NCBI RefSeq assembly: GCF_900566075.1
Contig: NZ_UPHU01000001.1
Coordinates: 1,488,001-1,552,000, forward strand
From: Mycobacterium pseudokansasii
GTDB taxonomy: Bacteria > Actinomycetota > Actinomycetes > Mycobacteriales > Mycobacteriaceae
DNA length: 64,000 nucleotides
Direction: 5' to 3'
Positions 29,035-36,692 of the stretch are shown in pieces (positions within the stretch are counted from its first letter, which is position 1; each line of letters opens with the position of its first letter). The notes under the pieces were generated by a model. It ran no database searches. It was not told the origin of the DNA and was given only the letters and a program-made list of their open reading frames with translations. Both the position numbers and the translations under genes were made by a program.

Positions 29035-29615
29035 AGTGAACTCCTTCGGACGCGATTATAGTCGGCGGCGTGAGTGCGGGTGGGGCAGCGGGCGTGGATC
29101 ATGTTGCAGCTGTTGGATTTTCACCGAAAGCGCGCCGAGTTGCAGTGCTGTCGCCGACGGTGGCGACTTAACTTGCACCGGCTACGGCCTGGGATGCTAT
29201 CTGCCCGAAATGGCCGGGCGCAAAGTACTTTTTGGGTGGCTGGTTGGAGGCCAGTACGGGTGGCCACGGCTTGGTGGCGGCACTCGTTAAGCGCGGCTGG
29301 CCGGCGAAGGCGAAAGTGACCGGGCAGCGCCGGTGTCGGGTCGGCCGCGCTGCGGACCGATCTGCCCGACGCGGTCGCCATAGGCGCCTTTTCGTAGTGA
29401 CTTTGATGCTTAATCCGGCGCGGGAGCCGAAGCGCTGTGGCGCGACGACGGCGCCAGGGCTTGGAGGCGATTTTAGGTCGCTTCGGACCAGCGTCGGCTT
29501 GTGTCGGCCAGCCCGGACCGCATAGGCCGGGTTCGTCTGGTTTCAGCTGCGCCGGGGCTGCTGGCCCTGCGATTTGGTCCACGGTCGTAGTGTTCGGTAA
29601 CCTGGCATTCACCAT
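29035..29615. other. Intergenic region, no gene seen
   Basis: About 580 bp lie between the rtcB start and the tRNA gene. Open frames on both strands are rich in Arg and Pro, lack ribosome sites and show no known motif. It should hold the rtcB promoter on one strand and the tRNA promoter on the other. I see no repeat or IS end. Confidence 0.5.
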
Positions 29616-29689
29616 CGCGGGGTGGAGCAGCTCGGTAGCTCGCTGGGCTCATAACCCAGAGGTCGCAGGTTCGAATCCTGTCCCCGCTA
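29616..29689 (+). tRNA. Initiator tRNA-fMet (anticodon CAT)
   Basis: A full cloverleaf can be drawn: acceptor stem CGCGGGG with CCCCGC, anticodon loop CTCATAA, T-loop TTCGAAT. Position 1 (C) does not pair with 72 (T), and the anticodon stem ends in three G-C pairs (GGG/CCC). Both are marks of initiator tRNA. The 3' end continues CTA, so CCA is not fully encoded. Confidence 0.95.
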
Positions 29690-29696
29690 CTAGCGG

Positions 29697-29730
29697 AAAT
29701 GGCCCTCAGAGATCTCTCCGGGGGCCATTT
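29697..29730 (+). terminator. Terminator hairpin after the tRNA gene
   Basis: AAATGGCCC (29697-29705) pairs with GGGCCATTT (29722-29730), followed by TC. It starts eight bases after the tRNA 3' end. Its base is A/T-rich on both sides, so it could serve both strands. Confidence 0.7.
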
Positions 29731-29854
29731 TCATGCGCTTTGGGAACACTTTTGGGAACATTAGCGTCGTTAACGAGTGCATTGCAGGCTGCATTGCGTG
29801 AGGCTGCCCGACGCTAGGATGGGCGTTTGAGATCACCGATAGGAGGTGTGGCTC

Positions 29855-30010
29855 GTGGCACGTCGCGTTGTCAAGAAAGACGTCGTGAAGCGAATCGCTG
29901 TGCGGTCCACCAAGGCGTCGGCGAAGCTGGAGAATCGGACAGTCCCTGCTGGCTATGTGCGGTCGGCGTCGGTGAAGAAGTTTCTCGCTGAGCGACAGCC
30001 TCGGTCCTGA
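29855..30010 (+). CDS. Putative Fic antitoxin, 51 residues
   Basis: GTG 29855, with AGGAGGTG at 29841-29848, encodes a basic 51-residue protein beginning VARRVVKKDVVKR. It contains SAKLEN at 22-27, which fits the (S/T)xxxE(G/N) inhibitory motif of class I Fic antitoxins, whose Glu blocks ATP binding in the Fic active site. Its TGA overlaps the ATG of the fic gene, so the pair is translated together, antitoxin first. The basic N-terminus is unusual. Assignment rests on the motif and the position. Confidence 0.65.
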   Translation: MARRVVKKDVVKRIAVRSTKASAKLENRTVPAGYVRSASVKKFLAERQPRS

Positions 30011-30636
30011 TGCCGCTCACGCCCGGATACGGGGACACCCCGCTTCCCGACGATGAGCTTGAGGCATTACTGCCGCATATCGCCGAGCTTGTGGAAGAGC
30101 CGGTCAGCAAGGCTGCGGTCTACGACCTCGAGCAGGGTGTGCAAGAGCAAGTCACAGAGGAACTCCTGACGGTGGTGCTCGACGGCAACCTAGGGCTCGA
30201 CGACCTGCTGAATGACTTCTTCCTGCGGGATCTCCGCGCTCGGCTCTACGGAGACATATGGGCTTGGGCGGGGGTTTGGTGCAGGCACGAACTCAACATC
30301 GGGGTGGCGCCTGAGCAGGTCGCCGTCGAATTGAGGAACTCGCTGGACACGATCCGTTATCGGCGGGAGCACACCACGGACTGGACCGCTCGTGAGCTTG
30401 GTATCGCCGTGCACGCCGAGGCGGTGGGGGTCCATCCATTTACCGACGGGAACGGCCGCACGACCCGTTTGCTGGCTGATCTCGTCTTTACCGCGGCGCA
30501 GGACTTTGACCCGCTGCAGCAGTACGACTGGAACGTTGACAAGGGCCGCTACATCGCGTTGCTACGTGAATACGACCGGCATCGCAGCGTTGGTGAGCTC
30601 GCCAATTTCACTCCGATACGGTCGGTCGACGCCTGA
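30010..30636 (+). CDS. Fic-domain protein, probable AMPylating toxin
   Basis: The 208-residue protein carries the canonical Fic motif HPFTDGNGRTTR at 142-153, with catalytic His142, and a DIWAWAGVW helix upstream as in many Fic/Doc enzymes. Fic enzymes transfer AMP or related groups to target hydroxyls; bacterial toxin forms often modify topoisomerases. The start overlaps the antitoxin stop by one base. No own inhibitory helix is visible within the protein, which fits the class I arrangement with a separate antitoxin. It lies shortly after the tRNA gene in the accessory region. Confidence 0.88.
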   Translation: MPLTPGYGDTPLPDDELEALLPHIAELVEEPVSKAAVYDLEQGVQEQVTEELLTVVLDGNLGLDDLLNDFFLRDLRARLYGDIWAWAGVWCRHELNIGVAPEQVAVELRNSLDTIRYRREHTTDWTARELGIAVHAEAVGVHPFTDGNGRTTRLLADLVFTAAQDFDPLQQYDWNVDKGRYIALLREYDRHRSVGELANFTPIRSVDA

Positions 30637-30672
30637 TCGGATGGATGCCGGCAGCCGCATCCGCCTGCATCA

Positions 30673-31002
30673 TCAGGTACTCAGCTCGACGGTGCAGTCG
30701 CCGAATTCGGCGAGCACACGCAAAGTGCCGCCCAATGCGGCGACGTAGGACTGCAGCGTGCGGAGCTCCGTGTGGGATAGGTCGCCGCTTTCAAGCTTCG
30801 ATACGCGGGCCTGAGAGACCCCCAGCAGGGCGGCGACATCAGCCTGGCGGGTGTGGCCTCGGGCCTTCCGGATCTCGGTAAGCCGGTAGGCGCCGACCGC
30901 TTCCTGCATCTTCTTGCGAGCGGCGCGGGCGCGCAGCGGATCGAGCCGACCTTGCGCGACGGCTTCACGGCGAACCTCGCGCCACGTCCGGGTCATGGTC
31001 AT
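30673..31002 (-). CDS. XRE-type HTH protein, antitoxin-like
   Basis: The 109-residue protein has a helix-turn-helix at about 38-95 (DVAALLGVSQARVSKLESG). This is the type of the antitoxins paired with RelE/HigB toxins; the C-terminal LGGTLRVLAEFGD strand is also usual for them. The ATG at 31002 overlaps the stop of a 22-codon ORF in the ATGA manner expected for a toxin-antitoxin pair with the toxin first. No toxin gene precedes it, so it may be a solitary antitoxin or regulator. Confidence 0.8.
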   Translation of the reverse strand: MTMTRTWREVRREAVAQGRLDPLRARAARKKMQEAVGAYRLTEIRKARGHTRQADVAALLGVSQARVSKLESGDLSHTELRTLQSYVAALGGTLRVLAEFGDCTVELST

Positions 31003-31067
31003 TCGTCTCCGGATTCAACGGCCAGCGGGACGGCGTTGTTGACGCCTGGCAGCGTGACCGTCCCCAT
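30999..31067 (-). CDS. 22-codon ORF coupled to the XRE gene, possible toxin remnant
   Basis: The ORF begins MGTVTLPGVNNAVPL and ends in a TGA that overlaps the ATG of the XRE gene. A GGGAGGG lies upstream (31072-31078). A HigB-type toxin gene would be expected here with about 100 codons; only this stub is present. It could be the leftover C-terminal end of a toxin or a leader that couples translation. Confidence 0.35.
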   Translation of the reverse strand: MGTVTLPGVNNAVPLAVESGDE

Positions 31068-31078
31068 ATAACCCTCCC

Positions 31079-31084
31079 ATTATA
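31079..31084 (-). promoter_or_regulatory. -10 box for the XRE gene
   Basis: TATAAT reads on the minus strand, 12 bases before the 22-codon ORF. No clear TTGACA lies at the right distance, so an extended or activated promoter is possible. Confidence 0.4.
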
Positions 31085-31429
31085 TGTGTTGTCTGGTTGA
31101 AGAAGAGTTCTTCAGGTCGTTGTCGGCTCAGGCGGTGATCCTGCGGCGGGCTTCGGGAGTTTCGCGTTTGGCGCGTCGCTCTTGGAGCTGCTTGAGGCGG
31201 TTGCGTCGGCCGAGGTGCCGGTGTGGATGCTCGCCGCGCCGGGGCGGGCAGCCTGCTCCCGAATTCCGGGGTGTACTTACGACGCTTGCGCGACCTACGG
31301 ACATCCTTCCCGTGGGATCAGCAGTCCGACCAGTTAGCTGTCCACCATCAGAAGTCAACCCCACGCCCCGACGGCATTTGAGCAGTTGGAGGGTCGGCGG
31401 CGACAACTAGGCGTCAAAGTTCGCGACGT
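31085..31429. other. Intergenic, possible decayed coding remnant
   Basis: No gene with a start signal is seen. On the minus strand the stretch 31128-31230 reads HRHLGRRNRLKQLQERRAKR and could be the end of a lost protein, perhaps a phage or IS gene, but it matches nothing I know. Confidence 0.3.
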
Positions 31430-31831
31430 TCATGGGGAGATCAGTTCGAGGCGTGGGAAGGACGACCGGTAGCGCCGGGGATCGCGCGTCAAGAGCGCAC
31501 GGCCAGTCGTCGCGGCGTGGGCGCCAATGTAGAAATCCGTTAGCGGCGAACGCTTTTGGCCTCCCCGCCGCCGATATTCGAGGAAGCATTTGCCGGCCAG
31601 AAACGCCGCTTCCCATGGTAGGGACTCGCGCTCCAGCTCCGCTGGCAATGCTCGCTCGAGTTCCTCGATCCGCTCAAAGCCGATCGAGATCTCGCCGTAG
31701 ATGATCGGATTGATCAGCGTTGGCCCACGGTCGAGGGCATCGGCAAGCTGCGTCTCAGACCAGTCGCACCAGCGGGGGTCCTCGGTGAACAGGTCGAGCA
31801 GCACGTTTGCGTCGACGAGCGTTCCGGCCAC
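31430..31831 (-). CDS. vapC: PIN-domain ribonuclease toxin VapC
   Basis: The 133-residue product (GTG start) has the PIN-domain pattern: VDANVLLDLF with the first acidic residue, an acidic residue in IIYGEISIG, LTDFYIGAHA and TRDPRRY. VapC toxins cut tRNA or rRNA at single sites with Mg2+. It follows the VapB gene with seven bases between, as in classical vapBC operons. All acidic positions are present, so it should be active. Confidence 0.88.
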   Translation of the reverse strand: MAGTLVDANVLLDLFTEDPRWCDWSETQLADALDRGPTLINPIIYGEISIGFERIEELERALPAELERESLPWEAAFLAGKCFLEYRRRGGQKRSPLTDFYIGAHAATTGRALLTRDPRRYRSSFPRLELISP

Positions 31832-31838
31832 CAGCGAA

Positions 31839-32183
31839 CTATGCGTTGCCGCGCGTCAGTGCCATGATCTCGTCGGTGCTCCTCGCAACCGTGGCACGGC
31901 CGCGCATCCGACGTGCAATCGCCTTGCCCCGGGTGGTCTTGTTGCGCACTAACCGGGCGCCGTGTTCGTCAAGTTCGAACTCGACCTCAGAACCCGGCTC
32001 AATGCCGAGCTTGCGCCGCACCGCGAGCGGAATAGTCACCTGGCCTTTGCTCGTCACCCGAATGCCAGTCAGCCTATCGGCCGGTAATACCGCTAAGTAA
32101 TACCAAGCCGAGCACCAGGTGCTACGGCGCACTGGCGGGGACGCCGGTAGCCAGCGCGATATGCGAAGCCTCACCTGGGCCAT
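31839..32183 (-). CDS. vapB: AbrB/SpoVT-type antitoxin VapB
   Basis: The swapped-hairpin DNA-binding domain starts at GIRVTSKGQVTIPLAVRRKL, about residue 40 when read from ATG 32183. A toxin-binding tail follows. The first 38 residues look non-coding (many Arg, Trp, Pro). The true start may be the GTG at the domain's beginning, or an alternative codon just before it, giving about 75 residues. The IS element lies 31 bp upstream of the longest frame, so the promoter may have been altered or displaced by the insertion. Confidence 0.78.
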   Translation of the reverse strand: MAQVRLRISRWLPASPPVRRSTWCSAWYYLAVLPADRLTGIRVTSKGQVTIPLAVRRKLGIEPGSEVEFELDEHGARLVRNKTTRGKAIARRMRGRATVARSTDEIMALTRGNA

Positions 32184-32276
32184 AACAGCGAGTCTGCGAC
32201 CTGGGCTCTCGCAGTGACGGCGCTCATCGAAAGTCCCCAGGTGTGCTCGCCGAAATTCCTCACCTGTGAGCAGCGG

Positions 32277-33134
32277 TCAGTGTAGTGGTTGGCGGGTGCC
32301 GGTGGTGGTGCGGCGTAGGGTTTCGGCGGCGGCCTGGTGGTCACGGAGGCGGTAGGACTCGCCGTCGAGGTTGATGACCACGGAGCGGTGCAGCAGGCGG
32401 TCGAGCATTGCGGCGGCCACGGTGGTGTCGCCGAGGATCTCCCCCCAGGCGCCCACGCCCCGGTTGGTGGTGATCACGATGCTGGTCTTCAAATACCGTT
32501 GGGACACAACCTGAAACAACGCCGAGGCGGCCTCGGCGGGCAGCGGCAGGTATCCCAGTTCATCGATCACCAACAATGTGGGGCCGGCGTAGAACCGCAT
32601 CGTGGTGGCCCAGCGTCCCTCGATGGCGGCACGGTGACACCGTGCGGCCAGATCGGCGGCAGTGGTGAAGTAGGTCCTGTAGCCGGCATGTGCTGCGGCC
32701 CTTGCCAATCCGACCGACAAGTGCGTCTTTCCTGTACCAGGGGGCCCGACCAGCAAAATGTTGGTCGCCGATTCCAGGTAGCGGCACGTCCCGAGTTCGT
32801 CGATGAGCTTGCGGTCGATCCCGGCGGCGGCATCGACGTCGAAGTCGACCAGTGTGGCCGGGGTGGGAAGGCAGGCGAACCGCAACCGGCCGGCCAGCCG
32901 CCGAGCGGTGGAAGCCTCGACTTCCACGGCCAGCAGACGCTCCAACGCCACGGTCAGCGACAGGCCCTCTGCGGTGGCCTGGTCGAGCACCGCTGGGAGG
33001 GCTTCGGCGGCCGCGGCGAGTTTGAGTTCGGCCAGGTGCGAGCGCAGCTGCTGATAGCGGCTCGCGGCTGCTGACGGTGACTCCTCGACGGTGGTCGTGG
33101 TGGTGGTCTTGGGGGTGCGGGGGGTGGGGGTCAT
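32277..33134 (-). CDS. istB: IstB-like transposition helper ATPase
   Basis: The 285-residue AAA+ ATPase helps IstA by selecting and bending the target. Walker A is GPPGTGKTH near 129-137, Walker B LLVIDELGYLPL near 190, and STIVITTNRG-like sensor I is present as SIVITTNRG. A Thr-rich N-terminus (MTPTPRTPKTTTTTT) is odd and probably unstructured. Translation is coupled to istA by the ATGA overlap at 33131-33134. Confidence 0.93.
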   Translation of the reverse strand: MTPTPRTPKTTTTTTVEESPSAAASRYQQLRSHLAELKLAAAAEALPAVLDQATAEGLSLTVALERLLAVEVEASTARRLAGRLRFACLPTPATLVDFDVDAAAGIDRKLIDELGTCRYLESATNILLVGPPGTGKTHLSVGLARAAAHAGYRTYFTTAADLAARCHRAAIEGRWATTMRFYAGPTLLVIDELGYLPLPAEAASALFQVVSQRYLKTSIVITTNRGVGAWGEILGDTTVAAAMLDRLLHRSVVINLDGESYRLRDHQAAAETLRRTTTGTRQPLH

Positions 33135-34492
33135 TGGATGGTCCTGTTCTGGGCGGCCCGCTCGTAAGCGGACAAGTCGATGACGGTGGAATCGGTTGAC
33201 GGAGTTGACGTTTCAATGGCGGTGATGGATGGCTGCTTGAGTTGAAGCAGTTGCGCGGCAGCGGCTTTGGCCGCCGGGCCCGGTGGGATGCGTTCCTTGC
33301 GGCGGTGTGGGCGTCCGGTCGCTGCGGTGGCCATCGCGGCGGCGTCCAGGGCGATGACATGCCCGCTGTCGCGCACCATCACCCCGAGCCCGTCGGCGGC
33401 CATCCGGTGGCGCGCGATCACGATCCCGCTCGTAGTGGCGATATCGCAGAACTCACCCCCGACCGGATGCGACACCACGACCTGGGCCGCCGCCAGTTCC
33501 GGCGGCACCGAATAGCGGTTGCCGCGGTAAGACACCATCGCTTGACGCGAGGCGGTGCGAGCCTCGGCGACGATCACCGGATACGGCGTCGCCGGCGCCG
33601 GTTGCAGTGGCTCTGTTTTGGCCACCACGGCGACTGAGGACCGGCCGTCGGCCGTGGCCCGCAGCCGGGTGTCACCACGGACCCGCGTGAAGCGATCCAG
33701 ACTCACCTGGGCCGCCTCGACGGTCATATCGTCGGCCAGGGTGCGCCACCAGCGTTGCGCGGCGGTGTGGTTGACCTTCTCCACCACGCCCTTGCGGTTA
33801 CCGCGCCGGGCCGGGCAGATCGCCACCGCCACGCCGTAGTGCTTGGCCACCCCGGCGAACGACGCGCTCACCCGACCTGAGCCGGGGTCGCACACCGTGG
33901 CCATCCGATCGAAGCGCCACACCCGGGTCAGTCCACCCAGGCCACGGGTCACCCGGTCCAGGCCGGCGACCAGATGCGGCTGGTCCTCACTCGGCGCCAA
34001 ATAGCCGCGCCACATCCCGGAATGCGACAGTGAGCCGACCAACAGGTGCGCTGTCTTTCCCCACCCCCACGATGCCGGTGGGTCGGGCAATTCCAGCCAG
34101 TCCCATTGGGTTTCCTCACCCGGCGGGTGCGGGATCACCGCGTTCGGGCGCTGCGTGGCAGTCCGGCAGGCCTCACAAACCGGGCGCAGGTCCCGGGCAC
34201 GGATGTTGCGGGTCAGGCTCTGATAGGACAACCCGAACCCCAGGTCCTCGAGTTCGTCGAACAGGGTGCGGGCCCACAGGTGCGGGTCCTCGGTCAGCCT
34301 CGCGGTGACGTAGTCGACGAACGGATCGAACGGGTCCGGGCCGGGGCGGGCGCGGACCCCGGGTGTGCCGCCACCGGCCAGATACTTGCGGACCGTCTTG
34401 CGGTCGAAGCCGGTGTGGCGGGCGATCGCCGAGATCGTCCAACCACGTTTGCGTAGGGCATGTACTTCCACATCGTCCTCCCATGTGAGCAT
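33131..34492 (-). CDS. istA: IstA-like DDE transposase of IS21 family
   Basis: From ATG 34492 (MLTWEDDVEVHALRKRG) the product has 453 residues. The N-terminal HTH (WTISAIARHTGFDRKTVRKY) binds the terminal repeats. The DDE core begins with TQWDWLELP, goes through FDRMATVC and GNRKGVVEKVNHTAAQ, which holds the last Glu, and is followed by the Mu-type C-terminal barrel. Length and motifs are normal, so the transposase appears functional. Confidence 0.92.
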   Translation of the reverse strand: MLTWEDDVEVHALRKRGWTISAIARHTGFDRKTVRKYLAGGGTPGVRARPGPDPFDPFVDYVTARLTEDPHLWARTLFDELEDLGFGLSYQSLTRNIRARDLRPVCEACRTATQRPNAVIPHPPGEETQWDWLELPDPPASWGWGKTAHLLVGSLSHSGMWRGYLAPSEDQPHLVAGLDRVTRGLGGLTRVWRFDRMATVCDPGSGRVSASFAGVAKHYGVAVAICPARRGNRKGVVEKVNHTAAQRWWRTLADDMTVEAAQVSLDRFTRVRGDTRLRATADGRSSVAVVAKTEPLQPAPATPYPVIVAEARTASRQAMVSYRGNRYSVPPELAAAQVVVSHPVGGEFCDIATTSGIVIARHRMAADGLGVMVRDSGHVIALDAAAMATAATGRPHRRKERIPPGPAAKAAAAQLLQLKQPSITAIETSTPSTDSTVIDLSAYERAAQNRTIQ

Positions 34493-34674
34493 GAGAAAGC
34501 GGGCCTCCTTCGGTGGAGCAACTGGCGTCAGACACCAGCAGCTTCGAGGGAGGCCCGCCCTTCTCGGCGGAGCCACACGGGTGGGGAATTTCGATGAGCG
34601 TCAGTGGGGAATTTCAGTGAGCGCGGTCAGCAGGGCTTGGATGAAGTGTCGGTGGGCTTGCTTAGGCTCTGACT

Positions 34675-36117
34675 GTGGAATACGAGGCGATCAATTCATT
34701 GCGGGAGCGCCACCCCGCTTGGCGCCTTCTTCGTGCCGGCAATGCCACGCTGATCCTCTCCTTCCTCGGGGTGTTTTTCGTCGAGGACAACCGAGGCGCC
34801 TGCCCAGCGAGTCAGGTCGCGGCCGCCCTGGACGACTACGTGTACGCCCTGAACACCGAGATTCCCACCGAGAACGGTCAGCAACGCTTTCCGAAGGACG
34901 CTCGGTCCTATCTCGAGGACTGGGCGGCCCCCGACGCGGCGTTTCTGCGCCGGTTTTACCCGGCCGGCGACGACGAAGTCCATTACGAAGTGACTCCGGC
35001 GTTCGAAAAGGCCCACGCATGGGTCATGGGCCTCAAAGGCAGGTCCTTTGTCGGAACCGAGTCCAGGCTGCACACCGTGGTCGAGCTGCTGCGACAGATC
35101 GTGCACGGAACCGAAGTCGAACCCGATGTCCGGCTGGCCGAATTACGGCGCCGCCGAAACGAACTCGACGCCGAGATCGCCGCCGTCGAGGCCGGGGTTG
35201 TTCAGCTGCTGGACGCGACCGGAGTCCGCGACCGCTACCAACAGCTCGCCACAACCGCGCGGGAACTGCTCTCGGACTTTCGCGAGGTCGAAGAGAACTT
35301 CCGCCTCCTTGACCGGGCCGCGCGAGAAAAGATCGCGGCCTGGGATGGGTCCAAGGGTGAACTGCTCGCCGAGCTGGTCGGAAGCCGCTCCCAGATCGCT
35401 GGCTCCGACCAGGGCCGCAGCTTCCAGGCGTTCTACGACTTCCTTCTCTCCGAGACGCGCCAAGCCGAGCTGGCCGAACTCCTGGCCAAGGTTTCCACCC
35501 TCGAGACCATCGAAGCCGACCATCGGATTCGCGGTATTCACCACGACTGGTCCGAAGCCGCCGACCGGGCGCAGCGCACCGTCCGGCAGATATCCGAACA
35601 ACTGCGCCGCTTCCTCGACGACCAGATTTGGCTGGAGAACCGGCGTGTCCTCAATTTGGTTCGGGCAGTGGAAAGTTCAGCGCTGGAACTGCGCGACAAC
35701 CCGCCGCCCTTCGGGCTCGAACTGGACCAGCCGGGCCTCGAGATTGCCCTTCCGTTCGAGCGCCCGCTCTACCAGGTGCCGGCGGCGGTCGCGGTCGAGA
35801 GCCACCTCCCACCGGCGACCGAGGAGGTCGACACCGACCTACTCTTCGCGCAGACCTTCATCGACCAAGCACGTCTGATCGAGACCATCCGCGATGTTCT
35901 GCCGGAGAATTCTTCGGCTTTGTTATCCGACATCATCGCGGCACACCCCATCGAGCAGGGTGCGGCAGAGATCGTCGGCTACCTGGCACTCAACGACGAG
36001 GAGGTGAGCGTCGACATGGACGACACCGATGAGACTCTCCTGGAATACTGCGACCCCGCCGACCCGGAAATCGCCAAGCGAGCGAGACTACCGAAAGTGA
36101 CGGTGCGACGACGATGA
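34675..36117 (+). CDS. jetA: Wadjet subunit JetA (DUF3375, kleisin-like)
   Basis: The 480-residue protein (GTG start) is the DUF3375 kleisin-like subunit of a type I Wadjet complex, which bridges the JetC SMC heads. It has winged-helix-like ends and a long central coiled coil (about 155-330, with AELRRRRNELDAEIAAVEAG). It starts 45 bp after the IS21 end, so its original promoter may lie within or beyond the insertion point. Its stop overlaps jetB by ATGA. No lesion is seen in this gene. Confidence 0.85.
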   Translation: MEYEAINSLRERHPAWRLLRAGNATLILSFLGVFFVEDNRGACPASQVAAALDDYVYALNTEIPTENGQQRFPKDARSYLEDWAAPDAAFLRRFYPAGDDEVHYEVTPAFEKAHAWVMGLKGRSFVGTESRLHTVVELLRQIVHGTEVEPDVRLAELRRRRNELDAEIAAVEAGVVQLLDATGVRDRYQQLATTARELLSDFREVEENFRLLDRAAREKIAAWDGSKGELLAELVGSRSQIAGSDQGRSFQAFYDFLLSETRQAELAELLAKVSTLETIEADHRIRGIHHDWSEAADRAQRTVRQISEQLRRFLDDQIWLENRRVLNLVRAVESSALELRDNPPPFGLELDQPGLEIALPFERPLYQVPAAVAVESHLPPATEEVDTDLLFAQTFIDQARLIETIRDVLPENSSALLSDIIAAHPIEQGAAEIVGYLALNDEEVSVDMDDTDETLLEYCDPADPEIAKRARLPKVTVRRR

Positions 36118-36692
36118 GCAACGAGCATGCCACCGCCAGCGCCATCATCCGGCTGATGCAAGGAGTCGTCTACCGCGAGTCGGACGAGGACACCTGGCTG
36201 ACACTGGAACGTTTGGGCGCCGGCGTGCGAGACCATTTCGCCACCATAGGTGTCGACGTAGTGGTCGATGACGCCGAAGGCTATGCCTATCTTCGGTCCC
36301 GGCCATCCGAAGATGGCGACGAGGCACTCCCGCGGCTGGTGCGCAGGCGGGCACTGACGTACAACGTCAGCCTGCTCCTGGTCCTGCTGCGCAAGCGGCT
36401 CGTCGAGTTCGAGACCACCGGCAGTGAGGGCCGACTGGTTCTGACCACCGACCAGATCGTCGAGATGCTGCGACTGTTCCAGGCCGAGTCCAGCAACGAC
36501 GCACGAGTCGTGGACCAGGCGGAGACGACGATCAAGAAGGCCGCCGAACTCGGCTTCCTGCGCCCATTGCGCGGTCAACGCGACCATTGGGAAGTTCGGC
36601 GAATCCTCAAGGCCTACGTCGACGCCCAGACCCTGTCGGACTTTGCGGCCAAGCTGCGGGAGTACGCCGGAGCGGCGACCAGTGATGAGTGA
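36114..36692 (+). CDS. jetB: Wadjet subunit JetB (DUF4194, KITE-like)
   Basis: The 192-residue protein is a DUF4194 winged-helix subunit that dimerises and binds the kleisin JetA, as MukE does in MukBEF. Telling segments are VVYRESDEDTWLTL at the N-terminus and RRRALTYNVSLLLVLLRKRL in the middle. The start overlaps jetA by four bases and the end overlaps jetC by eight. The reading frame is intact. Confidence 0.85.
   Translation: MSNEHATASAIIRLMQGVVYRESDEDTWLTLERLGAGVRDHFATIGVDVVVDDAEGYAYLRSRPSEDGDEALPRLVRRRALTYNVSLLLVLLRKRLVEFETTGSEGRLVLTTDQIVEMLRLFQAESSNDARVVDQAETTIKKAAELGFLRPLRGQRDHWEVRRILKAYVDAQTLSDFAAKLREYAGAATSDE

Larger units (their letters stand above)
32215..34629. mobile_element. 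Complete IS21-family insertion sequence (2415 bp)
   Basis: The element starts TGACGGCGCTCA and ends TGAGCGCGGTCA. The two 54-bp ends (32215-32268 and 34576-34629) match as inverted repeats at about three quarters of positions, and each holds two copies of a GCTCA..GAAATTCCCCA block, the multiple terminal repeats typical of IS21. The bases GCAG flank both sides (32211-32214 and 34630-34633), a 4-bp target duplication. istA and istB are intact and overlap by ATGA. All parts for transposition are present. It sits between vapBC and jetA. Confidence 0.9.

Noticed and set aside
29121..29615. 164-codon minus-strand open frame before the tRNA gene
   Set aside because: No start signal, Arg/Pro-rich composition and no motif; high GC alone gives such long frames.
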